Assembly: GCF_047345145.1 (NCBI RefSeq)
Contig: NZ_JBLFER010000001.1
Location: forward strand, 434,001 to 498,000
Source: Maribacter_C sp047345145
GTDB taxonomy: Bacteria > Bacteroidota > Bacteroidia > Flavobacteriales > Flavobacteriaceae
Length of the DNA: 64,000 nt
Direction of reading: 5' to 3'
Below, in pieces: positions 51,748 to 60,296 of the stretch (the stretch's first letter is position 1; every line of letters begins with the position of its first letter). The notes beneath the pieces were generated by a model, which worked only from the letters and a program-made list of their open reading frames with translations, was not told the origin of the DNA and did not search any database. The translations under genes and the position numbers were made by a program.

Positions 51748-54090
51748 TTAATTTTCATTCAAAATGAATTCGTTTGCTCTTTGGATAAATGCTTGGTTAC
51801 TTTCTTCTGAATTTAGTAGAAAGAAATAACCGATGGCGCGCTCTAGTTGCATCGATGCCAATAGATAATTGTAATTGGCTGTAGCACTTGCCAGTTGTGA
51901 TTGAAAGTAATTAGTTTGTGCATCAATAAGTTGAATAAGCGGAACAGCGCCTTCGCTATAAGCAATCTGAGTTAAATCAAGACTTTCCTTAGCAGCTTCT
52001 TCAGCTATTTTCGAAATTTGAATATTGGCAATCTCATTCGTCAAGTCCAAAACAAGAGCGTTGATATTAGTTTCTATATTCAAATCGATATTACTCTTTT
52101 GAACGTTTAACTGGTCTTCTTGAATCTTCGCTGTTTGCTTATTGATATTTCGTAGGTTTTGATTAAAAATCGGGAGAGATACGTTTAATCCAAAGTTGTA
52201 AGCTCCATCGGGAGCAACAGGAAAACCAGCAGGTGCTTCTGTGCCTACCCCTGACCGTGATAACTCTAAATCATATTGACCTTGTAAAGCCACCGTTGGC
52301 ACAAATCTTCCAGAGGCATTCAATCTATAACTCCGTTGGGTTGCGGCCAAGTTGTAGCCGATATTCTTTAGTTCGGGTGCATTGGTTTTTGCTTCTTGTA
52401 TCAAAAAATCAACGAGGTTTGGCCTTAATTTGGGATTATCTAAAATCTCATAAAAATCTTGATACCTATAATTAGAGAACAAACCCTCTGCGATTACGGC
52501 ATCTTCAACATCAATTTCTGTAGCAATGGGATTGTTCATCAACTGGTTGATGGTATAATACGATTGGTCTAGTTGATTGCCAGCCTCAATCAAGGTCTGC
52601 ATATTCTGAGCCATTTGACTTCTAAAACGCAGGACATCCGATTTTCCGGAAGCGCCTGCCTGAAAATTTTGTTCTGAAATCTCAAGGTTTTTTTTGGTTA
52701 CCTCTAAGTTCTGTGCTTGAATCTGCGCATTGGTTTTTAAAATCAGCGCATTAAAATATGCCACTGAACCATTAAGAACGGCATCTAACTCTGCCGCATT
52801 ATAGGTCTCTTGTTGCGCTTTTTGTATATTTTCTTGAATGCTAATACCAGCTGCTGCACCTTCGGAATAGATAAGCTGTTGAAAGCCAACGGTTCCCGAA
52901 GTCGAAAATTCGGGATTTGCACCATTTGCTATTTCTGCGACCTTGGGGTCTAGATATATTCCTGTAGCCCCAGCAGATACATCCGGCAGAAAATTGCTTT
53001 TTGCCGTTTTTACATCTTGAGAACTCAAATCGATATTTTTGCGTTCCGCTTCCAATCCCAAATTACGACCTATTACTCCGTTCATAATATCCAAAAGGGA
53101 ATAGGCATTTTCAAGAATGTAATTGCTTTCACCGCCAACAATATCAACTGTGCCTAACATACTATACCGAAGCGGGAATTTAATTTCCTTAGCTGTATTG
53201 AAGTTTAGCGAAAGTCTGTTTTTATATTCCAACAACATGGGCAATTCTGACGGATTGGTGCCATTTACAATCGATTCCACATCTAAAGCCAAGCGTCTAA
53301 AAAATTGGTCTATATTGGATTCCGGTTGGTTGGTGGCGAGAATTCCTTTCTCTACATCTTGTTTTCTATTGGCAGAGAAGGAAGGTAATTGATTCTTATT
53401 GATGGTAGAAATCAAAGTCCTTAAAGCGGCTTCAGACAAGTCAAACCCTCCAGCCAAATACACCGCATCAATATCTCCTATCATACTTGATATATCTCCA
53501 TTTTCCGGAAGATTAATTAGGGTATAGGTCGCGTCCTTATCTGCAAAATAAGTATCAAAGAGTTCCTTTATGGGCAAAGCTTCAGGAAGGTAATCGTCGA
53601 CTAGAATTCCCACTTTTTTGTATTCATATAGGGAATTAAAAGCATCCAAATCCTTAGAATACGAAAGGGGAGCAATGATATAGGCGATATTGTTAATTCC
53701 AGAAGTCTTTTGGTCCGCAGGTAAATCGATGAAATCACTATTCACCGAACCGAAAACAATGACTGGTTTCGCGTAGGTCTTTTGTTGGTAAAGTACAATA
53801 TTATTGATGACTCCGAATGCGAGGATGATATCGACATCACTAGATTCCACTTGGAGGTAATTTGCTTTTGCGGTATCTAAATCGAAGTTGTTTTCGACAG
53901 GGTCTTTAAAGATGACCTTAGCATCTTGCCCAACTACAGCGGTAATTTCATTTTGCAGCTTTTCAAGCAAGGGAGCATTCTCAACGGATGCTTCATCGGC
54001 AAGAATGCCTATAGTTACGGTTTTCGAGCGTTGCGCAAAAGAAATTGCAGTTCCTAAAAGGAAAAGTAGTAGTATGAATTGTTTTCTCAT
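51748..54090 (-). CDS. TolC-family efflux protein fused to an N-terminal ABC-type substrate-binding domain
   Basis: A 780-residue exported protein (signal MRKQFILLLFLLGTAISFAQ). Residues about 22-310 form a periplasmic-binding-protein-like domain: VTIGILADEAS, VDIILAFGVINNIVL, KVGILVDDYLPEA, IDAVYLAGGFDLSEAALRTL. It is similar to the ABC_sub_bind family. Residues about 330-770 are an outer-membrane efflux protein with two OEP repeats (FLPDVSAGATGIYLDP, FVPTVALQGQYDLELS, AQTNYFQSQLASATANYNYL). TolC proteins normally lack the first domain; it may deliver or sense the substrate. It lies between a Spy-like gene and the adaptor gene. Confidence 0.87.
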   Translation of the reverse strand: MRKQFILLLFLLGTAISFAQRSKTVTIGILADEASVENAPLLEKLQNEITAVVGQDAKVIFKDPVENNFDLDTAKANYLQVESSDVDIILAFGVINNIVLYQQKTYAKPVIVFGSVNSDFIDLPADQKTSGINNIAYIIAPLSYSKDLDAFNSLYEYKKVGILVDDYLPEALPIKELFDTYFADKDATYTLINLPENGDISSMIGDIDAVYLAGGFDLSEAALRTLISTINKNQLPSFSANRKQDVEKGILATNQPESNIDQFFRRLALDVESIVNGTNPSELPMLLEYKNRLSLNFNTAKEIKFPLRYSMLGTVDIVGGESNYILENAYSLLDIMNGVIGRNLGLEAERKNIDLSSQDVKTAKSNFLPDVSAGATGIYLDPKVAEIANGANPEFSTSGTVGFQQLIYSEGAAAGISIQENIQKAQQETYNAAELDAVLNGSVAYFNALILKTNAQIQAQNLEVTKKNLEISEQNFQAGASGKSDVLRFRSQMAQNMQTLIEAGNQLDQSYYTINQLMNNPIATEIDVEDAVIAEGLFSNYRYQDFYEILDNPKLRPNLVDFLIQEAKTNAPELKNIGYNLAATQRSYRLNASGRFVPTVALQGQYDLELSRSGVGTEAPAGFPVAPDGAYNFGLNVSLPIFNQNLRNINKQTAKIQEDQLNVQKSNIDLNIETNINALVLDLTNEIANIQISKIAEEAAKESLDLTQIAYSEGAVPLIQLIDAQTNYFQSQLASATANYNYLLASMQLERAIGYFFLLNSEESNQAFIQRANEFILNEN

Positions 54091-54099
54091 GTTCTTAAG

Positions 54100-54510
54100 T
54101 TATTTCCAACCTTTTCTTTCATAAACACCTTTTAAAATCTTGTCATAGGTGTCTAAGTAAACAGCATATTGTTTTTCATCTAAAATCGCTTTGATTTCAG
54201 CATGTTGCTTTTGCACAAGAGCATCAAATTTAGAACGGACTTCTTCCGGGGTATAGCCTTTGTCTTTCTTTTCAAGGCGAGTCATTTTAAAAGTGTGGTA
54301 CAGAATGATGTTGTAGTATTCCTCTCTATCTTCTCCTTTGAGCCCCATGGCGGTGGCCCTATTATAAAACCATATCTGCATGCTATCTTTCTCCTTGCTT
54401 ATAAAGAGATTTTCAGGTTCTTGTTTTCCCTCAGGGGTTTGAGCATACATGAAGTCAGAGGAAGCCAATGAAACTGATGCGAAAATAAAAAAGAGGGATA
54501 GGAATTTCAT
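54100..54510 (-). CDS. Small exported Spy/CpxP-like helical protein, copy 3
   Basis: A 136-residue protein with signal peptide (ending FMYAQ) and a helical charged mature part. It is most similar to copy 1: VQKQHAEIKAILDEKQYAVY then DTYDKI align with MQEQHLEVKSILGDEQYEMY then DTMKKV. It is the first gene of the leftward efflux operon (9 bases before tolC), so envelope damage could induce both it and the pump. It shares a promoter element with copy 1. Confidence 0.75.
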   Translation of the reverse strand: MKFLSLFFIFASVSLASSDFMYAQTPEGKQEPENLFISKEKDSMQIWFYNRATAMGLKGEDREEYYNIILYHTFKMTRLEKKDKGYTPEEVRSKFDALVQKQHAEIKAILDEKQYAVYLDTYDKILKGVYERKGWK

Positions 54511-54536
54511 CTTTTGGATTTAGGGATTTAAATAAG

Positions 54537-54553
54537 TGTTAAATATAGGGAAA
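54537..54553 (-). promoter_or_regulatory. Promoter-like element before the third Spy-like gene (shared with 11819-11835)
   Basis: On the minus strand TTTCCCTATATTTAACA differs by one base from the element in front of the first Spy-like gene, 43 kb away. The ATG follows after 26 bases. Confidence 0.5.
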
Positions 54554-54800
54554 TGTATAGGAATTTGTTTTGATATTTAAAGTACAATCATATTTAGTTA
54601 TAGAAATAGGGAATGTACTTTATATCTCGAATGAGGAACAGAAGAATGGATTATAAAATGAGTCAATTCTTGATAAATCATCGTCTAAAGCATCTTGATT
54701 TGTTAAATTACTGTTAAAAAGGGGCGGTTTCGGGGTCAGTGGTTTTCTAGCCCCAAATTAAACCCTCAAAAACAAGGTATTTTTCGAAATATGGATAGTT

Positions 54801-54814
54801 CCTCTTTCTCCGCT
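54801..54814 (+). repeat. Candidate attR: tRNA-Ser 3'-end fragment
   Basis: CCTCTTTCTCCGCT is identical to 11621-11634 (tRNA-Ser T stem end, acceptor strand, discriminator and two flanking bases) in the same orientation. The sequence to its left shows no further tRNA similarity, as expected of an att site rather than a decayed full tRNA. Confidence 0.6.
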
Positions 54815-54816
54815 GA

Positions 54817-54850
54817 AAAAAGGCTTCGCAAAACGCGAAGCCTTTTTATT
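54817..54850. terminator. Bidirectional terminator, probably the ancestral tRNA-Ser terminator
   Basis: AAAAAGGCTTCGC (54817-54829) and GCGAAGCCTTTTT (54835-54847) form a perfect 13-bp stem including A and T tracts, so it can work in both directions. It lies 3 bases after the tRNA fragment, where a tRNA terminator would be. Confidence 0.88.
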
Positions 54851-54897
54851 TTGGTAGTATTCAATCTAAATCTCTTTTTACCTTCTATTTTTACCAT

Positions 54898-55656
54898 ATG
54901 GAAGAATGGTACCACTATGTACTTCTTATTGCAACGGGCTTTGCTGTAGGTTTTATAAACACCGTAGCTGGCGGTGGCTCTTTGCTTTCGCTTCCCGTTT
55001 TGATATTTTTAGGATTGCCTTCTAGTGTAGCAAATGGTACGAATCGCGTGGCCATTGTTATTCAAACAGCAATCGGAACGGCAGGTTTTAAAAGTAAGGG
55101 AGTTTCTACAGCTCCATTCAATATATATTTAGGTATTTCAGCTTTGTTAGGCGCTATTATTGGGGCACAAATCGCGGTTGATATAAAAGGGGAAACTTTC
55201 AATCGTATCCTGGCTATCATTATGATTGTGGTAGTACTGATTATCCTATTTAAACCAAAGATGAAGTTGGTTGAGATGGAAGAAAGGCTTACAGGCAAAT
55301 ATCTATGGATTGGCATAATCGCTTTTTTCTTCTTCGGCATTTATGGCGGATTTATTAATGCAGGTCTAGGCTTTATAATTATACTATTTTTGCATTACGT
55401 TAACCGAATGACCTTAGTTCGCTCAAATGCCACAAAAGTCGCGGTTGTTTTTATTTATACACTATCAGCTTTGGCTGTTTTTGTTTGGAATGATAAAGTA
55501 AACTGGACCATAGGTTTAATTTTAGCGATAGGAAATGGAACAGGAGCTTGGATAGCAAGCCGAGTTTCTGTTAATAAGGGTGACGGATTTATAAAGACAT
55601 TCATAGTAGTTATGGTGGTTGCACTTTCCATAAAACTGTGGTTTTTTCAAGCCTAA
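54898..55656 (+). CDS. TSUP (TauE/SafE) family transporter
   Basis: A 252-residue membrane protein with 7-8 helices and the TSUP pattern: GFAVGFINTVAGGGSLLSLPVL in the first repeat (split here as GFAVGFINTVAGG and GSLLSLPVL) and FGIYGGFINAGLGF in the second. The family moves sulfur-containing organic anions or sulfite. If the island hypothesis is right, this gene was originally directly downstream of tRNA-Ser. Only about 48 bases separate it from the terminator. Confidence 0.9.
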   Translation: MEEWYHYVLLIATGFAVGFINTVAGGGSLLSLPVLIFLGLPSSVANGTNRVAIVIQTAIGTAGFKSKGVSTAPFNIYLGISALLGAIIGAQIAVDIKGETFNRILAIIMIVVVLIILFKPKMKLVEMEERLTGKYLWIGIIAFFFFGIYGGFINAGLGFIIILFLHYVNRMTLVRSNATKVAVVFIYTLSALAVFVWNDKVNWTIGLILAIGNGTGAWIASRVSVNKGDGFIKTFIVVMVVALSIKLWFFQA

Positions 55657-55733
55657 TAATTTCGTCATTATTCAAAGGAAGAGCATAAGTAATTTAATAT
55701 CAATGCCTTAAATTCAGGAATTTATATACAATC

Positions 55734-56372
55734 ATGAGCGAACCAATACAACAATTAGAATGGCGCTATGCCGTCAAAAAGTTTGATTCAGAAAGAAAAC
55801 TTTCCGATGATAAGATCAATACCCTGAAAAAAGCATTTAATCTAACTGCCACCTCATACGGACTTCAACCTATAACACTTTTGGTATTACAAAATAAGGC
55901 CTTGCAAGAGAAACTGGTAAAGCACTCTTTTGAACAATTGCAAGTAGCTCAGGCATCACATATTTTGGTGATATGTATTCAAAATGAGATAAATGCAGAG
56001 TATATCGCTAGTTATTTTGATACCGTGAAAAAGGTTAGAGGAACGAGTGATGCTATTTTGAATCCTTTTAAGGAATCGATGATTGAGAGTTTTTCTAATA
56101 AAGAAATTCAAGAAATAAAAAGTTGGTCAAAAAATCAAGCCTATCTAGCTTTGGGAAATCTATTGACCATCTGTGCTCTAGAAGAAATAGACTCTTGCCC
56201 CATGGAAGGCTTTCAGCCCGAAGCTTATGACCGGCTGCTGGATTTAAATTCGAAAGGACTGACATCTGTATTGGTTTTGCCAGTGGGATATCGTGCTGAT
56301 GATGATGTGTTTTCGACTTTTAAAAAAGTAAGAAAAGACATGGCTGAAAGCATAATTGAAATTCAAGAGTAA
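55734..56372 (+). CDS. NAD(P)H-dependent nitroreductase-family oxidoreductase
   Basis: A 212-residue flavoprotein of the NfsB/nitroreductase fold. It opens LEWRYAVKKFDSERKLSDD, the FMN-phosphate contact region, then ATSYGLQPI. Later comes LGNLLTICALEEIDSCPMEGF and a C-terminal GYRADDD. It reduces quinones, nitro compounds or flavins; the natural substrate is unknown. It is followed by the aminotransferase gene after 35 bases. Confidence 0.9.
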   Translation: MSEPIQQLEWRYAVKKFDSERKLSDDKINTLKKAFNLTATSYGLQPITLLVLQNKALQEKLVKHSFEQLQVAQASHILVICIQNEINAEYIASYFDTVKKVRGTSDAILNPFKESMIESFSNKEIQEIKSWSKNQAYLALGNLLTICALEEIDSCPMEGFQPEAYDRLLDLNSKGLTSVLVLPVGYRADDDVFSTFKKVRKDMAESIIEIQE

Positions 56373-56407
56373 AACACTTTCCATTAACCTTATAACCCAA
56401 TAATTAA

Positions 56408-57604
56408 ATGCCAGGATTTGAACTTTTTGGAGAACTAGAGAAAAAACAAGTACAGGAAGTATTAGAAACGGGTGTTTTAATGCGCTATGGTTTCGACGGA
56501 ATGCGAAAAGGCCAATGGAAAGCCTTGGAGTTAGAAAAGGCTTTAGCGGAACGTATGGAGGTAGCACATGCACAGCTGGTCAGTAGTGGCACTTCTGCTC
56601 TAACGGTAGCGTTGGCAAGTGCTGGAATAGGGGCAGGCGACGAAGTTATTATGCCGACTTTCACTTTTGTGGCATCTTTTGAATCTATTTTGGCTATTGG
56701 TGCAGTTCCTGTTTTGGTAGATGTTGATGATACCTTGACTTTGAATCCTGCTGCGGTAGAGGAAGCAATTACGGAGAGAACAAAAGTGGTGATGCCCGTG
56801 CATATGTGTGGGTCAATGGCCGATTTGAAAGCCTTAAAATCCATTTGTGGAAAACATAATTTGTTGTTGCTGGAAGATGCTTGCCAAGCTATCGGAGGCA
56901 CTTTCGAAGGAAAACCACTAGGAAGCTATGGCGATCTAGGATGCTTTTCTTTCGATTACGTAAAAACAATTACTTGCGGAGAAGGTGGTGCGGTCATCAC
57001 AAACAACGAGAAGTATAAAATGAATGCTGACCACTATTCTGACCATGGGCATGACCATATTGGTAAAGATAGAGGGGCGGAAACCCATCCGTTTTTGGGA
57101 TATAATTACCGCATTTCTGAATTGAATGCGGCTGTTGGTCTAGCCCAAATAGCACGGTTGGATGATTTTTTAGCCATCCAAAAGAAAAATTATACCATCT
57201 TAAGGGAAGCCTTATCAACCATTCCTGAAGTAACCTTTCGAAGAGTTCCCGAAGGTGGTGAAGAGAGTTATGCGTTTTTAAATTTTTTCCTGCCGGATGA
57301 AGATTCTGCTAAAAAAGTACACACCGCTCTAGGAAATGGGGGAGTAGACGCTTGTTTTTACTGGTATGATAATAATTGGCATTACTATAAAAAATGGGAA
57401 CATTTAACAAATTTAAAGTCCTTGGGAAAACTCCCGCAGGCAATTTATGACCAACTTCCAGATTATTCAAAAACAGATTTTTCTGCCTCGGACCATTGGA
57501 TGGGGAGAACAATTTCTTGCTTAATCAAATTAGGATGGTTAGAAATTGAAGTCCAAGAAAGAGCTCAGAAAATGGCGGATATCCTTCAGGAAGTATGGAA
57601 GTAG
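56408..57604 (+). CDS. DegT/DnrJ/EryC1/StrS-family PLP aminotransferase
   Basis: A 398-residue PLP enzyme of the sugar aminotransferase family. It has VSSGTSALTVAL, EVIMPTFTFVAS, LLLEDACQAIGG, and the PLP-lysine segment FSFDYVKTITCGEGGAV, plus LGYNYRISELNAAVGLAQ. Members aminate keto-sugars for surface polysaccharides or antibiotics. No other nucleotide-sugar genes are nearby, so the substrate is open; it lies outside the island. Confidence 0.92.
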   Translation: MPGFELFGELEKKQVQEVLETGVLMRYGFDGMRKGQWKALELEKALAERMEVAHAQLVSSGTSALTVALASAGIGAGDEVIMPTFTFVASFESILAIGAVPVLVDVDDTLTLNPAAVEEAITERTKVVMPVHMCGSMADLKALKSICGKHNLLLLEDACQAIGGTFEGKPLGSYGDLGCFSFDYVKTITCGEGGAVITNNEKYKMNADHYSDHGHDHIGKDRGAETHPFLGYNYRISELNAAVGLAQIARLDDFLAIQKKNYTILREALSTIPEVTFRRVPEGGEESYAFLNFFLPDEDSAKKVHTALGNGGVDACFYWYDNNWHYYKKWEHLTNLKSLGKLPQAIYDQLPDYSKTDFSASDHWMGRTISCLIKLGWLEIEVQERAQKMADILQEVWK

Positions 57605-57671
57605 CTTTTTTTAAGTTATGAGTTCTACCAAATCTGAAACATCGCGCGCCAGACATCAAACATCTCACCTT

Positions 57672-58814
57672 TTAATACTTCACGTAATCCACGATTTCTA
57701 ATCCGTAGCCTACAATACCAACACGTTTGGTTTGCTGTCGGTTGGTCAGCAGTCGCATTTTAGAAATATTCAAATCGTGTAAGATTTGTGCGCCGATACC
57801 AAAATCTCTAGTATCCATATCTATTTTTGGCGCTTTGTGAATACCTTGCTTTTGGAGCTCCTTCAATTCCGCTAGGCGGGATAATAGATTAAGGGATTCC
57901 GAATCTTGATTAATAAAGACGATAGCACCTTTTCCTTCGGTATTAACGGCCTGAAACATATCTTCCAACTTCTTATTAGGATTATTGGTCAGTGTACCGA
58001 GAACATCATTATTTACTAAGGTAGAGTTGATTCGTGTTAGTACTTTTTCATCTTTATTCCAGTCTCCTTTGGTAAGTGCTACATGAATGTGATTGTTAGT
58101 GGTTTGTTTATACGCTCTCAATCTAAAATCACCAAAACGTGTGGTGATATCGAAGTCTTCCTTTTTTTCAATTAGGCTATCGTGTTCCATGCGATACGCC
58201 ACCAAATCTTCGATGGAGACAATCTTAAGATCGAATTTCTTTGCAACTTCAGTTAATTGAGGAAGTCTTGCCATGCTTCCATCTTCATTCATAATTTCCA
58301 CAATGATTCCTGCAGGTTTTAAACCTGCTAAACGAGCAAAGTCAATCGCAGCTTCTGTATGGCCAGTTCTTCTTAGAACGCCACCTTCTTTTGCAATTAA
58401 TGGGAAAATATGACCAGGTCTGGCCAAATCATGAGGTTTCGTAGTATCATCTGTTAGCGCACACACGGTTTTTGCCCGATCTGAGGCTGAAATACCAGTG
58501 GTAACTCCATTTCCTCGTAAATCTACAGAAACGGTAAATGCAGTCTCTAAAGGATCTGTATTGTGATTAACCATCATGTGAAGTCCTAAGTCTTTACATC
58601 GCCCTTCAGTAAGTGGAGCACAAATTAATCCTCTACCATGTTTGGCCATGAAATTAACTGTCTCAGGGGTTGCGAGTTCTGCCGCAGCTAAGAAATCTCC
58701 TTCATTTTCACGATTCTCATCATCGACAACAATAATGACCTTTCCAGCGCGAATATCTGCTATAGCTTCTTCAATGGTATTCAATTGTGTACTTTTCTCC
58801 ATGCTTGTTATCAT
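57672..58814 (-). CDS. ribBA: RibBA: DHBP synthase with degenerate GTP cyclohydrolase II domain
   Basis: A 380-residue riboflavin-pathway protein. The RibB half (about 1-210) is intact: VDDENRENEGDF, HGRGLICAPL, and RRTGHTEAA. In the RibA half (about 215-380) the zinc-binding signature, normally containing ECLTGD and LRCDCG, reads RINSTLVNNDVLGTLTNN, so all three Cys are missing, while the end RDFGIGAQILHDLNISKMRLLTN is kept. It probably makes only dihydroxybutanone phosphate. The ATG at 58814 overlaps the upstream stop (ATGA); an ATG four codons later is an alternative. Confidence 0.9.
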   Translation of the reverse strand: MITSMEKSTQLNTIEEAIADIRAGKVIIVVDDENRENEGDFLAAAELATPETVNFMAKHGRGLICAPLTEGRCKDLGLHMMVNHNTDPLETAFTVSVDLRGNGVTTGISASDRAKTVCALTDDTTKPHDLARPGHIFPLIAKEGGVLRRTGHTEAAIDFARLAGLKPAGIIVEIMNEDGSMARLPQLTEVAKKFDLKIVSIEDLVAYRMEHDSLIEKKEDFDITTRFGDFRLRAYKQTTNNHIHVALTKGDWNKDEKVLTRINSTLVNNDVLGTLTNNPNKKLEDMFQAVNTEGKGAIVFINQDSESLNLLSRLAELKELQKQGIHKAPKIDMDTRDFGIGAQILHDLNISKMRLLTNRQQTKRVGIVGYGLEIVDYVKY

Positions 58815-60286
58815 GACGGAATTTTTTTCTTTTTTGGCAGGAATTTCTTAAAAAAGTCAATAACCTTACCAAAACTCATTAAACCTTTGTCTGCTGTCGC
58901 TCTTTTGGTTAAAATCACACCCAAAGGTAACATTACTAGCGTAGATAACCATGCGCCAAGCATAGGATGTATATTTCCTTTCTTTGAATAATTCTCTGCA
59001 AATACACCTAAGAAATAATAAACTAAGAATAAGACGATTGCAATAACCATGGGTAAACCTAAACCACCTTTGCGAATTATTGCTCCCAAAGGTGCTCCCA
59101 CGAAAAACAAAATAATACAGGAGAAGGCTAAGGCGAACTTTTTATGTAAAGAGAGTATATGTCTTCTATGAAATTCATAGCGTTTATTCATTTCTTTCTT
59201 TTTTCCTTGAATTGAAGTCAGAACATTTGTTGTTGAATTTTTTGCCGAATTCAATAATTGAACCCGCTGCCAATCAGGGAACAAATTTGTAATTGTGTCT
59301 TTACGGAGATCAAAATCTTTTTGAAGCAGCGAATCTTTAGGTGTTTTTTGAGTTACCATATTCGAATCAACAGCGGGCATTGCGGTGAAAACCCCCATGC
59401 GTTCTGAAGTGACTTTTGAAAACGAGGTGACGCGCCTAATGTTATCTTGCTTGATTGAATCAATATCTTTGGTTAAGCGAGAAATATTTTTCATTTTCTC
59501 TGTCCGCAAATCTTTCTCTTCCTCCAAATCCACATTATTGAATTCAGAAAGATCAATATTCATGGTATAGGTTTCGAAATTTGATTTTGCAAAGGGATAT
59601 TTTTTCTTTTCACTTTTCGAGCTTTCTACCGCTTGATAAAGATGTCCGTCATATAAAACCAACTGAATTATATTTGATTTTTCACTGCTTTTTAATTCCC
59701 CGGTTTTGGCTTTGATAACCCGATAATTGATATTGGTTTTTGTTTTTTGATGAATAATGACATTCTCTAAAAAGTTATCATTATCGCCATATTTACGATC
59801 TACCTTAATGTTCATGTCTGCGGACTCAAAATCACTAAAAACGCCTTCTGCTATTGCTATAGCAGGTTTTAGTTTGGCAATGTTTCTTCGTAAGTAAAAT
59901 ATTTTTTGTTCCGAAGCGGGTATCACGTTATTAGCGAAATAGAAAGTAACACCCCCCAAGCCCACCATAAATATAATGATGCCTAGCATGGCACGTTGCA
60001 ATGATATACCAGAGGCTTTCATAGCGGCAAACTCATAATGTTCAGCAAAGTTTCCGAAAGTAAGAATGGAAGATAAAAGAACAGTAAGCGGAAGTACCTT
60101 CTCAGTAAGTTCAGGCATCTTGTAGAAGAAGAACTTGCCAATGATCATCATGTCCAGTCCTTTTCCCGCTAAATCATCAATAAACAACCATATCGATTGA
60201 AAAATGAAGATGAACATCATTATGACAAACGAACTGATTAAATTGAATAAAAACCTTGATAAAATATACTTATCGAGAATTCTCAA
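58811..60286 (-). CDS. LptF/LptG (YjgP/YjgQ) lipopolysaccharide export permease
   Basis: A 491-residue inner-membrane protein with six helices and a large periplasmic domain. It starts at TTG, supported by the family N-terminus RILDKYILSRFLFNL. It has the segment LTEKVLPLTVLLSSILTFG, a long charged periplasmic middle, and the C-terminal FFVGAPLGAIIRKGGLGLP. It moves LPS from the inner membrane to the Lpt bridge. LptF and LptG cannot be told apart here. The LolA gene lies just upstream, consistent with an envelope-transport cluster. Confidence 0.9.
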   Translation of the reverse strand: MRILDKYILSRFLFNLISSFVIMMFIFIFQSIWLFIDDLAGKGLDMMIIGKFFFYKMPELTEKVLPLTVLLSSILTFGNFAEHYEFAAMKASGISLQRAMLGIIIFMVGLGGVTFYFANNVIPASEQKIFYLRRNIAKLKPAIAIAEGVFSDFESADMNIKVDRKYGDNDNFLENVIIHQKTKTNINYRVIKAKTGELKSSEKSNIIQLVLYDGHLYQAVESSKSEKKKYPFAKSNFETYTMNIDLSEFNNVDLEEEKDLRTEKMKNISRLTKDIDSIKQDNIRRVTSFSKVTSERMGVFTAMPAVDSNMVTQKTPKDSLLQKDFDLRKDTITNLFPDWQRVQLLNSAKNSTTNVLTSIQGKKKEMNKRYEFHRRHILSLHKKFALAFSCIILFFVGAPLGAIIRKGGLGLPMVIAIVLFLVYYFLGVFAENYSKKGNIHPMLGAWLSTLVMLPLGVILTKRATADKGLMSFGKVIDFFKKFLPKKKKIPS

Positions 60287-60296
60287 AGGCTTGGTC

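Larger units (their letters stand above)
11619..54814. mobile_element. Putative 43-kb genomic island bounded by tRNA-Ser and a 14-base tRNA 3'-end direct repeat
   Basis: The left boundary is the intact tRNA-Ser. The right boundary is an exact, same-orientation 14-base copy of its 3' end (54801-54814), followed by a strong terminator of the kind usually found behind a tRNA. This is the expected result of integration at a tRNA 3' end, with the original tRNA terminator displaced to the far side. Contents differ from both flanks: catabolic and respiratory operons, envelope stress proteins and two multi-copy exported families confined to the interval. No integrase, relaxase or phage gene is visible, so it would be an immobilised island or one moved by functions elsewhere. 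The whole call is inference from boundaries and gene content. Confidence 0.45.
54511..54897. other. 387-base region between divergent genes, with tRNA remnant
   Basis: No gene is seen. It holds the leftward promoter element of the Spy-like/efflux operon (54537-54553), the 14-base tRNA-Ser 3' fragment (54801-54814), and a strong bidirectional terminator (54817-54850). The right end carries the short leader of the TSUP gene. Confidence 0.6.
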
